This document shows positions 21,243-34,024 of a stretch of DNA of 64,000 nucleotides, piece by piece. The notes below the pieces were generated by a model that was given only the letters and a program-made list of their open reading frames with translations, had not been told where the DNA came from and searched no databases. Position 1 is the first letter of the stretch; every line of letters starts with the position of its first letter. Origin of the DNA: Girardinichthys multiradiatus (Eukaryota > Chordata > Actinopteri > Cyprinodontiformes > Goodeidae); assembly GCF_021462225.1 (NCBI RefSeq), contig NC_061795.1:3053001-3117000 (forward strand), in the 5' to 3' direction. A program made the position numbers and the translations under genes.

Positions 21243-22110
21243 TACAGTCCTGGTAAAAAGAAAGTTCACCCTGTTTTAATTTTAGCGGGATTAGGATAAA
21301 ATAAAAATAATCTTACCCGTTGTGGTGGAAGTATCGAGGGCCACTCTCCTTTCTAACATTGCTTTATTAATAATTGTACCACCAGCTAGCTGAGGTCTGT
21401 ACTTTAACTGGATCATTACAGCACCTTTATTCTTTTAATCTGACTCTAGAATATTTTGGTATGCACAGGGCAAACTCAAATGATCACCTCTCCACCACCA
21501 TCCTTGATACGTAGTAGGAGATTCTGTTTTTCTTCCCCAAATTAGCTCTCTGCATTGTTGTAAAACATCACTACCATGGTCTCAATGGCCAAAGGACATT
21601 ATTCTGGATGTCATGTTGTTCAGATGCAACTTTGCACAATTTGCCTGTCCTTACATTGGGGTGAAGTTGCTGGTATGTGAAATCCCGTGAACACAGGCAG
21701 TTGTCCTAAATGTTTTTCACTTGTAAATATTTTTTTCTGACTGTAGTTTTGGAAATGGCCTTATTGCTATTTCCAGACTGATGGACCGCAACATTTGCTT
21801 CTCCACAGTAATTGCTGATTTCTTAACAGACCGTGTTAACATCCACCCATATATTCCAAACCAGTGAACAGCTAAAGCTGCTTCTTCTGTGGTCATGCTT
21901 GGTGATAAATCAAGTGCATTTGATTAGCAGTACCTTTGTGCTTCTTGATCTTATGGAAGCAACACGGATGTGGTCAGTTTTTTTCACACACAGCATTTTC
22001 CAAGCTTTTTGTTTTTATAAGCATTGACACTATGGAATTTGATTTGGTTGTTTTTTTACTCTTCGGGTCAGCTTCAAATGATAGAAAAGAATGAGGGCTT
22101 TATGTAAAAA
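21243..22110 (-). mobile_element. Decayed Tc1-like element, another family
   Basis: Minus-orientation remnant. The left end ACAGTCCTGGTAAAAAGAAA fits a Tc1-like terminus, and GGCCAAAGGACATTATTCTG (21588-21607) and GTTCAGATGCAACTTTGCA (21618-21636) fit the catalytic coding region of a Tc1-like family frequent in fish, read on the minus strand. The DNA-binding half follows to about 21840. Stops throughout. A piece of the same family is at 50590-51110. Confidence 0.6.
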
Positions 22111-22569
22111 GACTTATGTGGATTTTTACTGAAAAAGGACAGAAATCAAGAAACTGCATATGCATAGACAAACCCATATAAAACTCTGCATACACATGAA
22201 TCCAAGCAGTTTTCTTTTGTATAGCCCGATTAACATATAATTGGGAATACCATACTCCTCCCTTGGCACACCCCTATTTTAATATGCAAATTCAGATAAA
22301 GATTTACAAAAGAGGGTGCACCTTTTCTTGCTTGGACTTTTGCTCTTTTTTCAGTTCTTTATCCGTCACAGAGCATTGTTCTATCATCTTAGAATGTAAA
22401 GACTGTGGCACCCACCAATACACAGCCATCCACCTAAAATTAGAGGCCAGGCTTGTAAATGTATTAATCTTAGAAGAGGTCAAGGTGTAACTGTGGAGGA
22501 GCTGCAGAGATCACAGCTCAGGTGGGAGAATCTGTTAAGCTTTGAACTTTGCCTACATGCAGAACGCTA
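22111..22569. other. Gene-free stretch, nothing recognised
   Basis: AT-rich; the 75-codon frame at 22263-22490 shows no family resemblance. Confidence 0.4.
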
Positions 22570-22820
22570 TTTTTCATACACACTGTCTTCTGAGCAGTGA
22601 AACATGGTGGTAGCAGAGTCATGCTGTGGGAATCCTTTTTCTTCAACAGGGACAGAGAAGCTGGTGAAAGTTGATGGGAAGATGGGTAGAGCTAAATACA
22701 AGGCAATCCTGAACGTAAAACTGTAAGTGGACATAAAAGACTTTATACTAGTATGGATTTACAATTATGCACTACTTTGTGTTTAACTACTGCATACAAT
22801 CCCAACAAATATGTTGATAT
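22570..22820 (+). pseudogene. Tc1-like remnant, same family as 3800-4440
   Basis: GAAACATGGTGGTAGCAGAG, then ATGCTGTGGG, and a GRAKYKAILN-type peptide encode the catalytic middle of the transposase in plus orientation. They are joined by deletion to the family's 3' tail (CAATTATGCACTACTTTGTG, 22761-22780). Confidence 0.65.
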
Positions 22821-24119
22821 TTATGGTTTTTATGGTATTATGTTATAGTATTATTATGTCTATTATATACATTGTGGAGTCAGATTAGGCCTTCCTAATC
22901 ACTCTTAGGTTCATTTTCAATAGTTGGCTGCATGAACCAACCTGATGACATTCCTGGGTGTGTACTTTGAATTTAGTCATAAAATAGTCCTGCAGTTAAG
23001 TTCAATTTAGCTCAAAGCAAAAGCTCTAATAAAACATATCCCCAATTCTTTTACAAGGTATCTGATTATTGCTTTCTTTTACGATTTAATTCTTTGATTG
23101 CTCACCTTAACCCACAGGTTTCAAGAGCTCAGTGAAATACAGCGTGAAGCTCAGAAGGAGCAGAGTCAGTAGCTAACAAGCTCAAAGCTTCGTGTGGGCT
23201 TCAGATTAGCTCCAGAACAGTATAGAGAATGGTTTAGGGAATGGGTTTTCGTGTATAGCTGCATCCATGCCTTACATCACTAAGTGCAATGCAAACTAGT
23301 AGAGGTGTGATCTCTGGAGGGAAAAAACATTTCTCTCTGTCTGGCAGTCTAATGTACAGTTCTAGGTTTGACAGTGGCTAGCAGAACTGCACTTGCCTAA
23401 CTAGACTTGGTCAAGCAGAGAGGGGAGTATGGTATTGGGCTGTCAGGTGTTTGCCCTTTAATTCCAGTGAATAAAACTGTTCTGCCTTCTGTGTATTTGT
23501 TTAGGTTCTTATTTTAGTCTTTAGATTTTGGTTCAGTTTGTTTTCTAGGTGTCTTATTTAGCCCTCTCTTAGTTCATTTTTCTGTTTATTAGTCACCTTC
23601 CTGCAGGTTCAGGTTCTCCATTGTTTTTGTCTCTTATGCAGGCTTCCCTGTGTTCCATTTGCTTTGCTGTTTTCTTCTGCCAGTTTCTTGCTGTTTATCT
23701 TTTCTCGAATACATCTTCACCATCAACATGAGGCTGCCGCTTTCCCTGGGTCTACTTCCACCACAAATCATGACACCTTCCTGTTCCAATATAACTGCAC
23801 CGCAGTGCAAAAAACAAGGTTCATTAAGGCAAGTATAATACACTGGGCTTTGGCTTGGTGCATGCCCAATGTGATAAATTAGAACAGAGACTGCGAGCCA
23901 GACCTTCTTGTTGAACATCACTGTCTGACTTTACAAATAGGCCACTGGAAGAATGGTTAAACATTTTGATAAACATACTCCTAAACATGTGGAAAGTATT
24001 ATTTTACAACATATAGGGCCCCATAAATTAAGCAGGGGACGCTGCACAAGTCCAAATGTGTGTAACAGCAGATGAGTTAATAGTGATATATACTATATAT
24101 TAGAATATGCCTGCCGAAG
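22821..24119. other. Gene-free stretch, T-rich repeat-like body
   Basis: Nothing coding is supported. The part near 23490-23640 shares its T-rich wording (TTTAGGTTCTTATTTTAGTC) with the repeat bodies at 1-213 and 24350-24720. Frames at 23634-23921 on both strands overlap each other and look like chance. Confidence 0.4.
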
Positions 24120-24244
24120 AGGCTCGTTTGTCAGAAACTGGGTAAAGGTGCTGGACTGGCCAAGCATGTCTCCAGACCTAAACCCTATCCACCAGCTTTG
24201 TGATGAGATCATGGAGGACTGCAAGAGGATCCCAGTGGCAATCT
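24120..24244 (+). pseudogene. Short Tc1-like transposase fragment
   Basis: Plus-strand translation gives WPSMSPDLNPIHQL, the motif around the last catalytic acid of Tc1-like transposases, with the usual E replaced by H. Truncated on the right by the element at 24245. Confidence 0.6.
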
Positions 24245-24806
24245 GTTAGGACTTGTGCAGCGTAGGACCCCAGAATGCAGATGAGCAGGCAGCATGACGG
24301 TAAGTGAAAGAGATTTAATGTTTGGTTTCTGGTTTTTTCTTATATGTTTCTCACAGTTTATTATTTTCCTGGTCATGCTTTAGTTTTTGTCTTCTAGCTC
24401 ATGTTTTGTCAAGTTTGGTTTTTGGATCTGGTTATGCTTTAGTTTCATGTTTTTCTAGTTTCTGTTAGTTTGTATTCAAGAGTCTCTGTTTTGCTCCAGC
24501 CACGTTTTGTTCTATATGTCAATTATCTTTATTCGGTTCACCTGCTCCAAGCTACTCTGTCTCCCTGCTCCGACTGGTTCACACTCCATATATACACACC
24601 TGTTCCGATATTCATCGCGGAAACATTTCAGATCATGTCATGTGTGTCCTGTTGTTCATGTCAAGCCTGCCTTGCCTGCCCGTTTATGGTTTTGGTTCCT
24701 GCCTCTTCTTTTGAGTGAATTTTTTGTTTATTAAATCATTTCTTCACTTACCGTCATGCTGCCTGCACGTCTGCATTCTGGGGTCCTCCATTTCGCAAGT
24801 CCTGAC
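24245..24806. mobile_element. Non-autonomous DNA transposon with ~70-bp inverted ends
   Basis: The left end GTTAGGACTTG continues into GGACCCCAGAATGCAGA and GCAGGCAGCATGACGGTAAG. The right end in reverse complement repeats the same order from GTCAGGACTTG on. At 562 bp it carries no transposase frame. No clean target duplication is visible, so the superfamily (hAT-like is likely) is uncertain. Confidence 0.75.
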
Positions 24807-25628
24807 GCACTTAGTGAATTAAGTTACTGAAATATATGAACTTTTTAATAATATTCTAATATATTGAATGAGTCTTTACTGTCAGAATATTTGACATATA
24901 TGTTAATGTTCTAATAGGCAATCTAAATTAGATATAAGTGAATTAGGTATAACTAATTAATTATTTTTGACTTAAATAACATTTTTAGTGTTAATTTATT
25001 AGCATCTGCTCTGTGAAACTGCTTTAGGTAATTACAGAAGAATTAATCAGAACTACGATCCTTTTTTCAAACGTACCATCTAATATGTTTTCATAACTTA
25101 TTTGACAGTAATGAGCTTTCTGACTTATTTAGACTCAGGTCTCAAAGTGTTTACATTTTAATGTACTTCACACAATGGTTGCTAGAAGTATACAACCTCT
25201 GATCCGTTCCCTGGATTCTCTGTGCCAGAAAAACAAAAAATAAAAACTGAACCCATCTTTGTAGCCTCCACCTGACTGTCTGAGCAGCAACGAGTGTCTC
25301 CACTTTGTCATAATGAAAGGCTGCGGAGCAGGAGGAGCTGGAGAAGCGGGCAGCATCAGAGAGCACCTGTAGAAAAGAAAACAGCCACCTCCTGGACAGC
25401 CACTCTTTTAAAGGGGTGATAATTAACAGCCATGCCAAAATATAATGTTTTTATGTGAGGTGGGAGGCTTACTGAGCCAGCGTTTGAGGTGTGTGATTGC
25501 ATGAAAAGACCCAATGTTCATGCCGACCTTAATTTGAACTGTAAACACATTACATTTTCTGCAATAAGCAGGCACATGATTTGCATCAAATTTCTCAAAC
25601 TGCAGCAGGCACTAAATTCACATACAGA

Positions 25629-25667
<39 letters not shown>

Positions 25668-26599
25668 AAATGGCGCAACCACTGTCACCCTGTTTTCTCT
25701 CATCCAACTACCTGGCAGCAGTGCAGTGACAGTTTTGTTGCTCTGTGATCCTTTTTTCAGATGATTCATGATTCTTGGATGGGGTGCCACTCCAAAAGTG
25801 CTTTGATTGAAGCAATTAAGCCCAAGGCTCTTGAACTACTTTGACAAGTCCCAACTTGAAAGCATTTGAAACCAGAGGCAGTGGGATTAAATGTTCTGCC
25901 ACCATTTACTCTGATAGTGTGGACTGTTTCCATGGATTTTGGTTACTGTCCCAAAAACCTGTCCTATTCTGAAGGAGGCACAGTGCGGGAAGCAGAAGTT
26001 ACGCTATGTGTTGCCAACAAGCAGAACAGTGGACATTTTTCAACAGAATCTGAAACTGAGTGTGCTATCAGGTGTGTTTATGGGAACGCCACTGAGCGTA
26101 GTGTGATGTTGGCACAAGCACAAGCTGAGTTTGATCCTGATAAACAAGTTATATGACTACAAATAAAGATAAATGTTTGCACACTTCACAAAATTATGTC
26201 AGTGTTCTGTGAGTCTTTTAGCACTCAGAAGGTGAGCTGACTAAACTTTCCAGTCTCCTTTCATTCTCTGCAACGTGAGAGCATGTTTGTCTGCGTCCAA
26301 GACGTGTTTCATTTGAAGTGTTGCTGTGGTATAAATGGAGGAAACAGTTTTAGGGCAACAGTTTGCATCAAACAGCCCCTCTTTCTGCACTCATCACTTA
26401 TCTGTCAGCAAATTGCTTTTTTAGATGGTTTTAAAAAGTTTTACCAATTGGAAATCTACATAGCATGTGTTCATATACAGGCCCCCATTAGGATTCGGTT
26501 ATACAATAATATCTGTTGGACTCTGCCAGTGATGCTCAACCCAACCTGGAGTAAATAGTTCTCCAGTCAAACCCTGGTGTCTGTAGGTAGTCTCTAAGC
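24807..26599. other. Gene-free stretch with a CA microsatellite
   Basis: No coding region supported. The frames across 25489-25790 are driven by the CA repeat. The frame at 25866-26156 shows no recognisable domain. Confidence 0.45.
25632..25665 (+). repeat. (AC)n microsatellite
   Basis: About 17 uninterrupted AC dinucleotides. Confidence 0.97.
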
Positions 26600-26619
26600 T
26601 GCCTAATCATCATCATCAT

Positions 26620-26790
26620 TATTATTACTGTATATAAACATTTTTGAAAACCTTGAATCATCTTCCTTTTACTCCATAATTATGCCCTAGTTTTTGTTTG
26701 TCTATCAAATAATTTCCCCAAACAATACACTGAAGTTTTTTCTGTACTGAGACAAAAGGTAAAAAAAAAAGTGTATAACACTTATGCAAA
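26620..26790 (-). repeat. Tip of a Tc1-like element (3800-4440 family)
   Basis: TGAAAACCTTGAATCATCTT and the following TCCATAATTATGCC resemble the terminal region of that family in the orientation opposite to 22570-22820. No transposase sequence is left. Confidence 0.4.
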
Positions 26791-27182
26791 TTGCTCATTG
26801 ATTGTTTCTGTATGTGTGCGGAGAATTATACAACAGAAAATAGAGCATCAGGGATGGCAGATTTTTACCTCTAAAAGGAAATGTTTATATATTGTTGATG
26901 TCTACTTTATTATATAGCACCTTACAAGTTCTGCACAGCAAGAATACTAAAAAAATTCATATGTGGTGAAAAAAAAAAAACACAAAATAAATACACAATA
27001 AAATAATTCATCAGTTTAAAAAGAAATAAAAGAATGTAAAAAGTAGTGGATAGTAGTGGGTCTTTAACAGAATCTCGAAGTCTCGAGATTATGAGCAGCC
27101 CGTATAAGAATTAGTAAATTAGTTTGTATGAAGATAAAACTTACTTAGAGGAAGAGAAAATATTTCTTTGACATTTATGAAA

Positions 27183-27313
27183 CATGGACTACAAGCATAA
27201 GCTTGTCGACAGTCAAATAAATATTTTCTGTTTTACTGCTGTCCATTTGATGAAGACATTTCACATGTCTGTTAATTCACCATTTATCTACATTTATATG
27301 CTTGTAGTCCATG
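27183..27313. repeat. 17-bp inverted repeat pair
   Basis: CATGGACTACAAGCATA at 27183-27199 is perfectly inverted at 27297-27313. The left arm of the 69-bp repeat lies between them. Confidence 0.85.
27229..27297 (+). repeat. 69-bp perfect inverted repeat, left arm
   Basis: Reverse-complements exactly to 28621-28689, 1.3 kb away. No transposon family recognised. The sequence between the arms has no gene. Confidence 0.9.
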
Positions 27314-28009
27314 CTGTGAACTAAATGTCACTGAAAGGGATTAATTGCAAGCTAACAAATGATAAAAGCTGTTCACAGATAAAACGTATCATATTCACAA
27401 CAGAGTCAGAGAAAAAGGTTTGCACATCCTGTATTCTTAATTAGGCTGTTGTTTCTGTAAATAAAATAGATTTCTTTGTAAGGGACCTCTACTGTAAGGT
27501 GAAAATTTCAGTCTTCAATGCCTGAGCCTGACGGTGACAGATTATAGTCTACCCAAGCTGCCCCGTTGCTGTAACTGGGAGGAGTGGCTTCCAGTCGACC
27601 TAATTGTAATTTTGGTGGGTCTAATTATTGTTTTTTGAAATGTGGGTTTGAGGTTGTAAGTCTTTGAGTTGCTGATCTGCAAGTTAGAAGATAAATAAAT
27701 GTTACTTACAGCTGCAATAAACTCTGCAGCAGGATAAGGATCGTAGTCCACGGTTACTGCTTTTGTTAGGAGAGAAAAGGAAAAATATTTTTTTATTAAA
27801 GTTTGAATGTTTTATTCATTTTGAGAAATGTTATAGCAAAAATACACTGTAAAAATGAATTTTGCTGGGTGTTACATTTTAGCCAATACAATTCTCTAAA
27901 TTGTGTACAAGCATATTAGCCTGTGAATGTAGTCATCAGTAATGGTTAAATACAATATCAATATCAAATCAACTGCTTTGATTTGGTAACAAATTCCACC
28001 AAAACATTT

Positions 28010-28130
28010 TGAATATGCCTGCGACATGTCCAGGGTGTACCCCACCTCTCGCCCATAGACTGTTGGAGATAAGCACCAGCTTCCCTGCGACCCACTATGG
28101 AAGAAGCGGTACAGAAAATGACAGACTGTC
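28010..28130 (+). repeat. Fragment of a common fish SINE-like repeat
   Basis: TGTCCAGGGTGTACCCCACC followed by TCTCGCCCATAGAC and AAGCGGTACAGAAAATGA matches the 3' part of a repeat frequent in teleosts; a longer, more decayed copy lies at 38041-38390. Confidence 0.55.
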
Positions 28131-28620
28131 TGACATTTTGAATAGAATATAAAATAAAACTCGAGCAATAAGGCTATGTTTGCCTTCTGCTATGAATGGA
28201 TATGTAAACTTACTAAGTATGTTTCTATTTTGGGAGCAGCAATTTAGTTTTATATCCAGCTTTAACTAATTCAGCAATCTCAACATGCTATAGTTAATCT
28301 GGCCAGCATGCATGCCAATTTAGAAACATCAAGATGAGCTTCTTCACCCTATGGCAGCCGTTACCAATGAAAAAATACACCTTAGCTTTGAGGAAAAGGT
28401 TTACATCATCTTGTTAAAAAGATTTTAAAGGTTTTTCACTTTTTCTGTAACATTTTATTCCTTAACCCCTGGGGTTCCCTACGTTTTGTGTCCTTTGCAC
28501 AGAAAAATGCTCTTTCAAGGTTTTTAGGAATATTATTGATCAACATTTTTTTCAAAATGTTTCATAAATGTCATTAACCCTGATTGGGAGAGACACAAAT
28601 CGGTGGCAACAATAATTCTA

Positions 28621-28689
28621 ATAAATGTAGATAAATGGTGAATTAACAGACATGTGAAATGTCTTCATCAAATGGACAGCAGTAAAACA
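28621..28689 (-). repeat. 69-bp perfect inverted repeat, right arm
   Basis: Exact reverse complement of 27229-27297. A further 16-bp inverted match links 28557-28572 to 27169-27184, but on the same side, so the pair is not a simple mirror image. Confidence 0.9.
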
Positions 28690-29049
28690 TGACATTCTGA
28701 AGCAGTTTCAAGGCCAAGGAATATAAACAATAGATGAAAAGAAATGTCATTGCAATTGTAGTATATTCAAAATGTGCGTTCTGAATAGGAGTCAATAGCA
28801 TAAAAAATTACAAGAAGGGCTCTGTTCAATTTAATAGGCACATAAATGACAAAAAGAAAAGGCAAACTCAAACTCCACCCTAGAATAAATGTTTGACCAT
28901 TTGCAGCCAAAAGTATGCAAAAAGTAAAATAAAAAAAAACTTAAAGAAAGCAAAAGGTCTAGGGACCTAGCAAGGTTACTCACAAAGCAGTTCTCAAATA
29001 TATTTTTCATTTTAGCAAAGACCATGATGAGTCCACTCCATTAAATCAG

Positions 29050-29640
29050 TCATGACTTTCAGGGGTTCCTCCAGAGGGCTTTTGAAGGGGTGGCCAGAGA
29101 GGAGATGCTTTTCTGCAAAGGGGACAGGACAACTGGACCATGTTGAGCAGAGGATGGATGGGGCTGTGTGTTGCCTGATTTTGGGCAACAACCTCCTTCC
29201 CTCAGTAAGGGCATTAAAGATGGGTTGTGACTGGGTCTTCCAGTATGACAATGATCTGAAACACACAACCAGGGCAACTGAGGAGTGCTTCTGTAAAAAG
29301 CATTTTAAGGTCCTGGATTGGCCTAGCCAGTCTCTAGACTTGAACCCAAAAAAAACATTTTGGATAGAACTAACATGCTGTGTTGCCCAGCAACAGCTAA
29401 GAAACCTGGAAGATCTGGAGAAGTATGGAGGAGTGGGTCAAAATCCCTGCTGCAGTGTGTACAAACCTAGTTAAGAACTACAGGAAATGTCTGATATCTG
29501 TAATGTAAGCAAATGTTTCTGTACCAAATATTCTTTAATTCCTTTGCTTTGTTGAACTTCTCTGCAACAGGTATCACGAGAAAAGTACAAGGAAGCTCTT
29601 GATGCTGTGAAGCACAGAGTGAAAATGTATTCATTTTATT
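29050..29640 (+). pseudogene. Decayed Tc1-like transposase, C-terminal half
   Basis: The frame at 29052-29474 contains [17 protein letters not shown], then [16 protein letters not shown] with the second catalytic D, then [15 protein letters not shown], where the third catalytic residue E is replaced by K. Further tail-like sequence follows in other frames to about 29640. Belongs with the family at 3800-4440. Non-functional. Confidence 0.8.
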
Positions 29641-31742
29641 ATTTAACACCTTCTGAGAGCAAAAAGGGCTTCAACATGTCTAAATGTAGAATACTGAGCT
29701 GAAGCTAGCTGTTCCTCCGGGCCTGGCTGTTCCTTTTCCAACACACCCTGAGGGCTCACTGTGGGTGTTTTTCTTTCTTTCTGTTTTGTCCCTTTCTGCT
29801 GGAACCACACAAACAGTCAGTGAGTTATGGGGACGGGCTCCTGAGGAGAATTATGCAACCCAAGTTTTGGGAATTGCTCCAGTGGTTGTAAAGAAAAGGG
29901 AGAAAAAGTGACAGCTGAGACTTGACAGTAAGCAGTCATTGGCTCTCTGCACAGCTGCAGCTCCTCTCTTAAAGCCAAGTACCTGTGGATTAATGCCTCA
30001 GGGTTCTACACATTTTTCATGTCAAAAGTCCATACTTTTTCAGATGTTTGGATGGATGGATGGTTCAAACTTTCCACCCATAATATAAGGAAAAATGGCA
30101 AATTATTATATTATATCATATTTTTTCTATAATCAAACTCCATATTTTTCCAAACTGTGTAGGAGCAGTAGCGGTTCTAGACCAAATTTACTAGGAGTCC
30201 AGGGTGGGCCCAGTGTACAGTGTATACAGTCTATAAAATTGATACAGTTCTGTATCAAAATAATATTGAATAAATTAGTTTCATTCTTCAACAGTGGTCT
30301 GGAGCTGCACAAAATCATTCCGATGGCCATAAATGGCCCCCAGGGCGACCTTTGGACAATGATCAGGGTTGTTCGTTGGTGAATGTAACAACAATCAGGG
30401 TTACATTTGTTGGTGAATGTAAAAATCTAAAATATGTTTTACATTCACCAACATTTGAGACAGGATAAGACAGAGAGTGAGAGCAGCTCAGTGTCAATCT
30501 GCAAACTTTAACCCATTAGGTGACTCCTGTATCTGTTTGGCTCCTGGGAGAATAAAATATTTAAACTATTGACATTCTTCTCACCAACTCAATGCAAGTC
30601 TCATTAGCATTATAATACAAATTCTAAGATTACTTTTCCCCAACTTGCTGAATGCATGTAAGCGGGAGAGATTATAAGAGCAAAACAGTTCAAATCCACC
30701 TCTCCATCAACAGATGTGAGGCACCAGTGCTAGATTGTTCACATTGTAAGCTCTCTGGCCTTTCATGCTTGCTTACTTAGTAGCTTGAGAAGGAGAAAGC
30801 GGAGAGGGGTTGAGCAATTACTCTGTGAAACAGATATCCCCGGCTTCTCTGCTCTGCCCTGAGCACAAAGTGTTAGTCTGTCAGCAGTACCTTCACTTGA
30901 AGAGATCGCTCGCTGTTTTCACTGCTTCCCTGGCGACCGTTTCATTTGATTATATGCTGCAGTGGCTGAAAGGGAGCTCTTAGGGAGCTGTGCCATTTCT
31001 CACTGGTGACTCAGAGCCTGTGGAATCTATAAATTTCAGCCTGCTTTAGCAGAGTTTTTCACGTTAACGTCATCTAAATCAGCAGTATTTGGCAGCAGTC
31101 TGACCCTGTTTATGTTGCTCTCATCATCATTGCATCAACTGACTCCACAACAATGTTTTACAGATTTGCAGAAGTAGCCTTTATTTGAAAAGTAGAAAAT
31201 ATGCATTATTACTTTACATGGTGAGTATTTGAAAAGACAAAAGAAGTAATGTTAAAAGGTTGTTTTAAAATTTGAGACGACTCAACAGTAAAAACTACAG
31301 ATAAATAAATAGCTTTTTCATTAGTTTCATCAAATGAGTTTTTAAAACAATTTTGTATTTACAGCAGTTACAGCATGTTTATTTAAGACCTTGTCATAAG
31401 GACTGGTCATTTTTTCAATATTTGCTCTATATCCAAACAATTAGGTGCTTGTTTTAATATAAAACATCATCCATATATTTTGGCCAATAAAAAGATGGGC
31501 TGCTTTGCAAATACACTGAAAACCTAAAAGGGAAAACACTGTGATGAGGAAAAATCTCTTTTAATTAAAATAAATACTGGTGCTGTGACATTTTCTTAAT
31601 TGTTGGAAACTAAACTTTTAGATTGCTGTTCTCACCATGAACAGCCTGCCTTGTTAGAAATACTTTGGGAAGGTTGCAGATTTATTGCAGAAGTGACCTG
31701 CCTGCATATCTTATCTTACTCTGATGAACAAAGTAAAGCTGA
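29641..31742. other. Gene-free stretch, nothing recognised
   Basis: AT-rich, no supported gene. Short frames at 30095-30382 and 30133-30330 oppose each other and show no domains. Confidence 0.45.
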
Positions 31743-32717
31743 CAGTGCCCTGCAAAAATGTACCTAACCCTGGACGGTTCCACATTTTGTCATGTCACAA
31801 ATAGACATCTGTAAAATGTGGTGTGCATTTGTATTAACTACCCCCACCGCCTCCTAAGTCTATAGATTGTAGAACCACCTTTCACTGAAATTACTGCTGT
31901 CTTTTGGAGTTTGTCTCTACCAGTCTTGAATGGGTATTTTTATGTTTTGTCTAAGATTCTTGTTTGGATTCAGGCCTGGATGTTTAACTCTGGCTCCAGT
32001 CTCAAGTCCTTTGCAGCCTCTAACAGGTTTCGTCTTCTGGGGTTGTCCTGTGTGTTACTCCACACATTTTTCCATCAGCTCTAACCACCCTCCCTGTTAA
32101 AGAAGCAGCCCCACTACATGATGCTGCAACCTGAAGTTTGTTGTCAATTGGAATGTTATTTTTCACTGCAGCAGACCAGAGCACTTTCTTCTTTGCTGTG
32201 TCCTCTGCACGGCTTGTGGCAAACTACAAACTGGACCTCCTACGCTTTTCTTTCAATGTCTTTCTTCTTGCTATGGGACCAGATTTGCTGAGTTTGCACA
32301 AATAATGGTTGTCCTATAAATAGATTCTACCACCTGAGTTATGGATCTCTGCAGGTACCCCAGAGTTTCCGTGGGCCTTGTGGCTGCTCTCCTTACTCGG
32401 CTTGTCAGTACAGGTGGATGGCTGGATCGTTATAGGTTTGTTGGTACTCTTTGCACTTTGATTGATGCAGTTCCGTCTGAGATTTTCAATGCTAGGGAAA
32501 TTGTTTATAATCTAACCCATTTTAAACTTCTCCATAGCGTTCCCCGTGACCTGTCTGCTGTGGTCCTTGGTCTTCATGAAGCTGTTTGTTCTCTAACGTT
32601 CTTTAACAAACTTCTGAAGCTATATCAGAACAGCTGGATTTATAAATTAAACACAGATGGTTTTTTTTCCTTCTTATTGATTAGATTCAAGGGTATGAAT
32701 ACTCTTGCAAGGCACTG
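31743..32717 (-). mobile_element. Decayed but near full-length Tc1-like element
   Basis: The left end CAGTGCCCTGCAAAAATGTA and the right end in reverse complement, CAGTGCCTTGCAAGAGTATT, are diverged inverted termini. In between, the minus strand carries the complete order of a Tc1-like transposase gene: helix-turn-helix part near 32340-32580, catalytic part near 31900-32250. Many stops and shifts. The plus-strand 155-codon frame at 32341-32808 is antisense to it and not a gene. Length 975 bp, short for the family because of deletions. Confidence 0.7.
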
Positions 32718-33333
32718 TGCATCAGCAACAACAAAGTGTTTAAAAGTGTGCATAGTATGGTTTCCAATGGTAGGTTTATGTAGCTGGAGTTTATTTGCTG
32801 GCTGTTAGATGAATGGGTAATAATGCAAAAAACAAAATCCAGCCACTCATATTTACAACAGAGTACAAGCTGTTCTAGATTTCAACTTATGTCTTTATTA
32901 CTTTTATTCCTGTGATTTACTTTTGATTCAGATTTAGAGTAGGCCTTTAGAATGGCCAAAACAAAGATACAATGGTTCAGACCTAGACTGGTGGGATGCA
33001 GTGGGTCCCTGTGACACCTTTCTTCCAGTTTCCATGCACGTTAAGAGCCACATGGCAGCAGGCGAGATCATGGACAAATGGGGTAAAAGCAGTGTTATGA
33101 TTTATTTTTAGGTAAACTGTGGGTGGTCCATGTGTGGCAGAAGGTTGAAACATTTTACAGGAAGTAAACATTTGTGGTCTGCCATCCTGCCTCCAGCAGG
33201 GTTCTTGTGTTGCCAAGTTCTGTCTTGCATGAATTATTTAACTTTTAAACCTCAACCTGAAGTATATGTGTGTGTTTGCAGAAAACTGGAAAATTTACAA
33301 AAGAATTAATCATGTTGTTCTCATCACAGCAGA
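32718..33333. other. Gene-free stretch downstream of RASSF9
   Basis: Nothing recognised. Confidence 0.4.
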
Positions 33334-33865
33334 TATAAAAGTCTACACACCATTCTTGTGTGATGTGAAACAATATGAGACTGTGATGAATGATTTCAAA
33401 ATGCTGCAACATATCTGTGCAATCCAGCAGAAAACAAACAAATCTGTAATTTCGAAAAATAACAACCTTTTGATTTAAATTCAGTTTTCTTCAGTAGGAG
33501 TCTACCAGCATGTCACATCATCAGACCAAAACGCATTCCTACACAAACTTTTGTTGTTTTATTTCTTTTTCCTTCAGTTACTAGTGTCACACACACAATG
33601 ATGTCGATTTCTTTTTTGCATCCTTCTCCTGACTGATACCTTGTTTATTATTTGGATGAGTTGTAACCTCCCCGGAGCTATTTCTTTATTGTTGATCAAA
33701 TTCTCTATAATTGATAGCAGGTGGGTTCCACAGTAGACTGAATGCTGGAACTAAATGAAAAATTGCTTTTTTTTGTTAAATATTACAGAATGTGTCACAT
33801 TAAAGTTGGAAAAAGTTCTTAAATGACAATAACTGACATAACAAGGATGTGTAGAATTGTCATGT
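33334..33865. mobile_element. Decayed element with long inverted ends
   Basis: TATAAAAGTCTACACACCAT at the left edge and GGATGTGTAGAATTG at the right edge are inverted relatives, followed inward by further inverted similarity (GTGATGTGAAACAATATGAG against the reverse of CACATTAAAGTTGG). This resembles a Tc1-like MITE known to me from fish genomes. It ends about 160 bp from the RASSF9 stop codon, so it may be part of the RASSF9 3' untranslated region. Confidence 0.5.
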
Positions 33866-34024
33866 ACAGAAAAATCAATACAAATTTCTCAAGAAAAGCA
33901 AGTTTTTCTGTTGTTTAAGATAAATCTACACAGCTTAAATGTTCAAACCCATAGATAATATGTGAGAAGCATAACCTGCGACTGGTGTGTGTGGAATAAT
34001 AAACTGAAGCGTTTTATAATTTCC

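Noticed and set aside
25489..25790. Frames on both strands across a CA repeat
   Set aside because: Length comes from the microsatellite (TH and VC repeats); no conserved residues.
32341..32808. 155-codon plus-strand open frame
   Set aside because: It is antisense to a decayed Tc1-like transposase on the minus strand and has no domain of its own.
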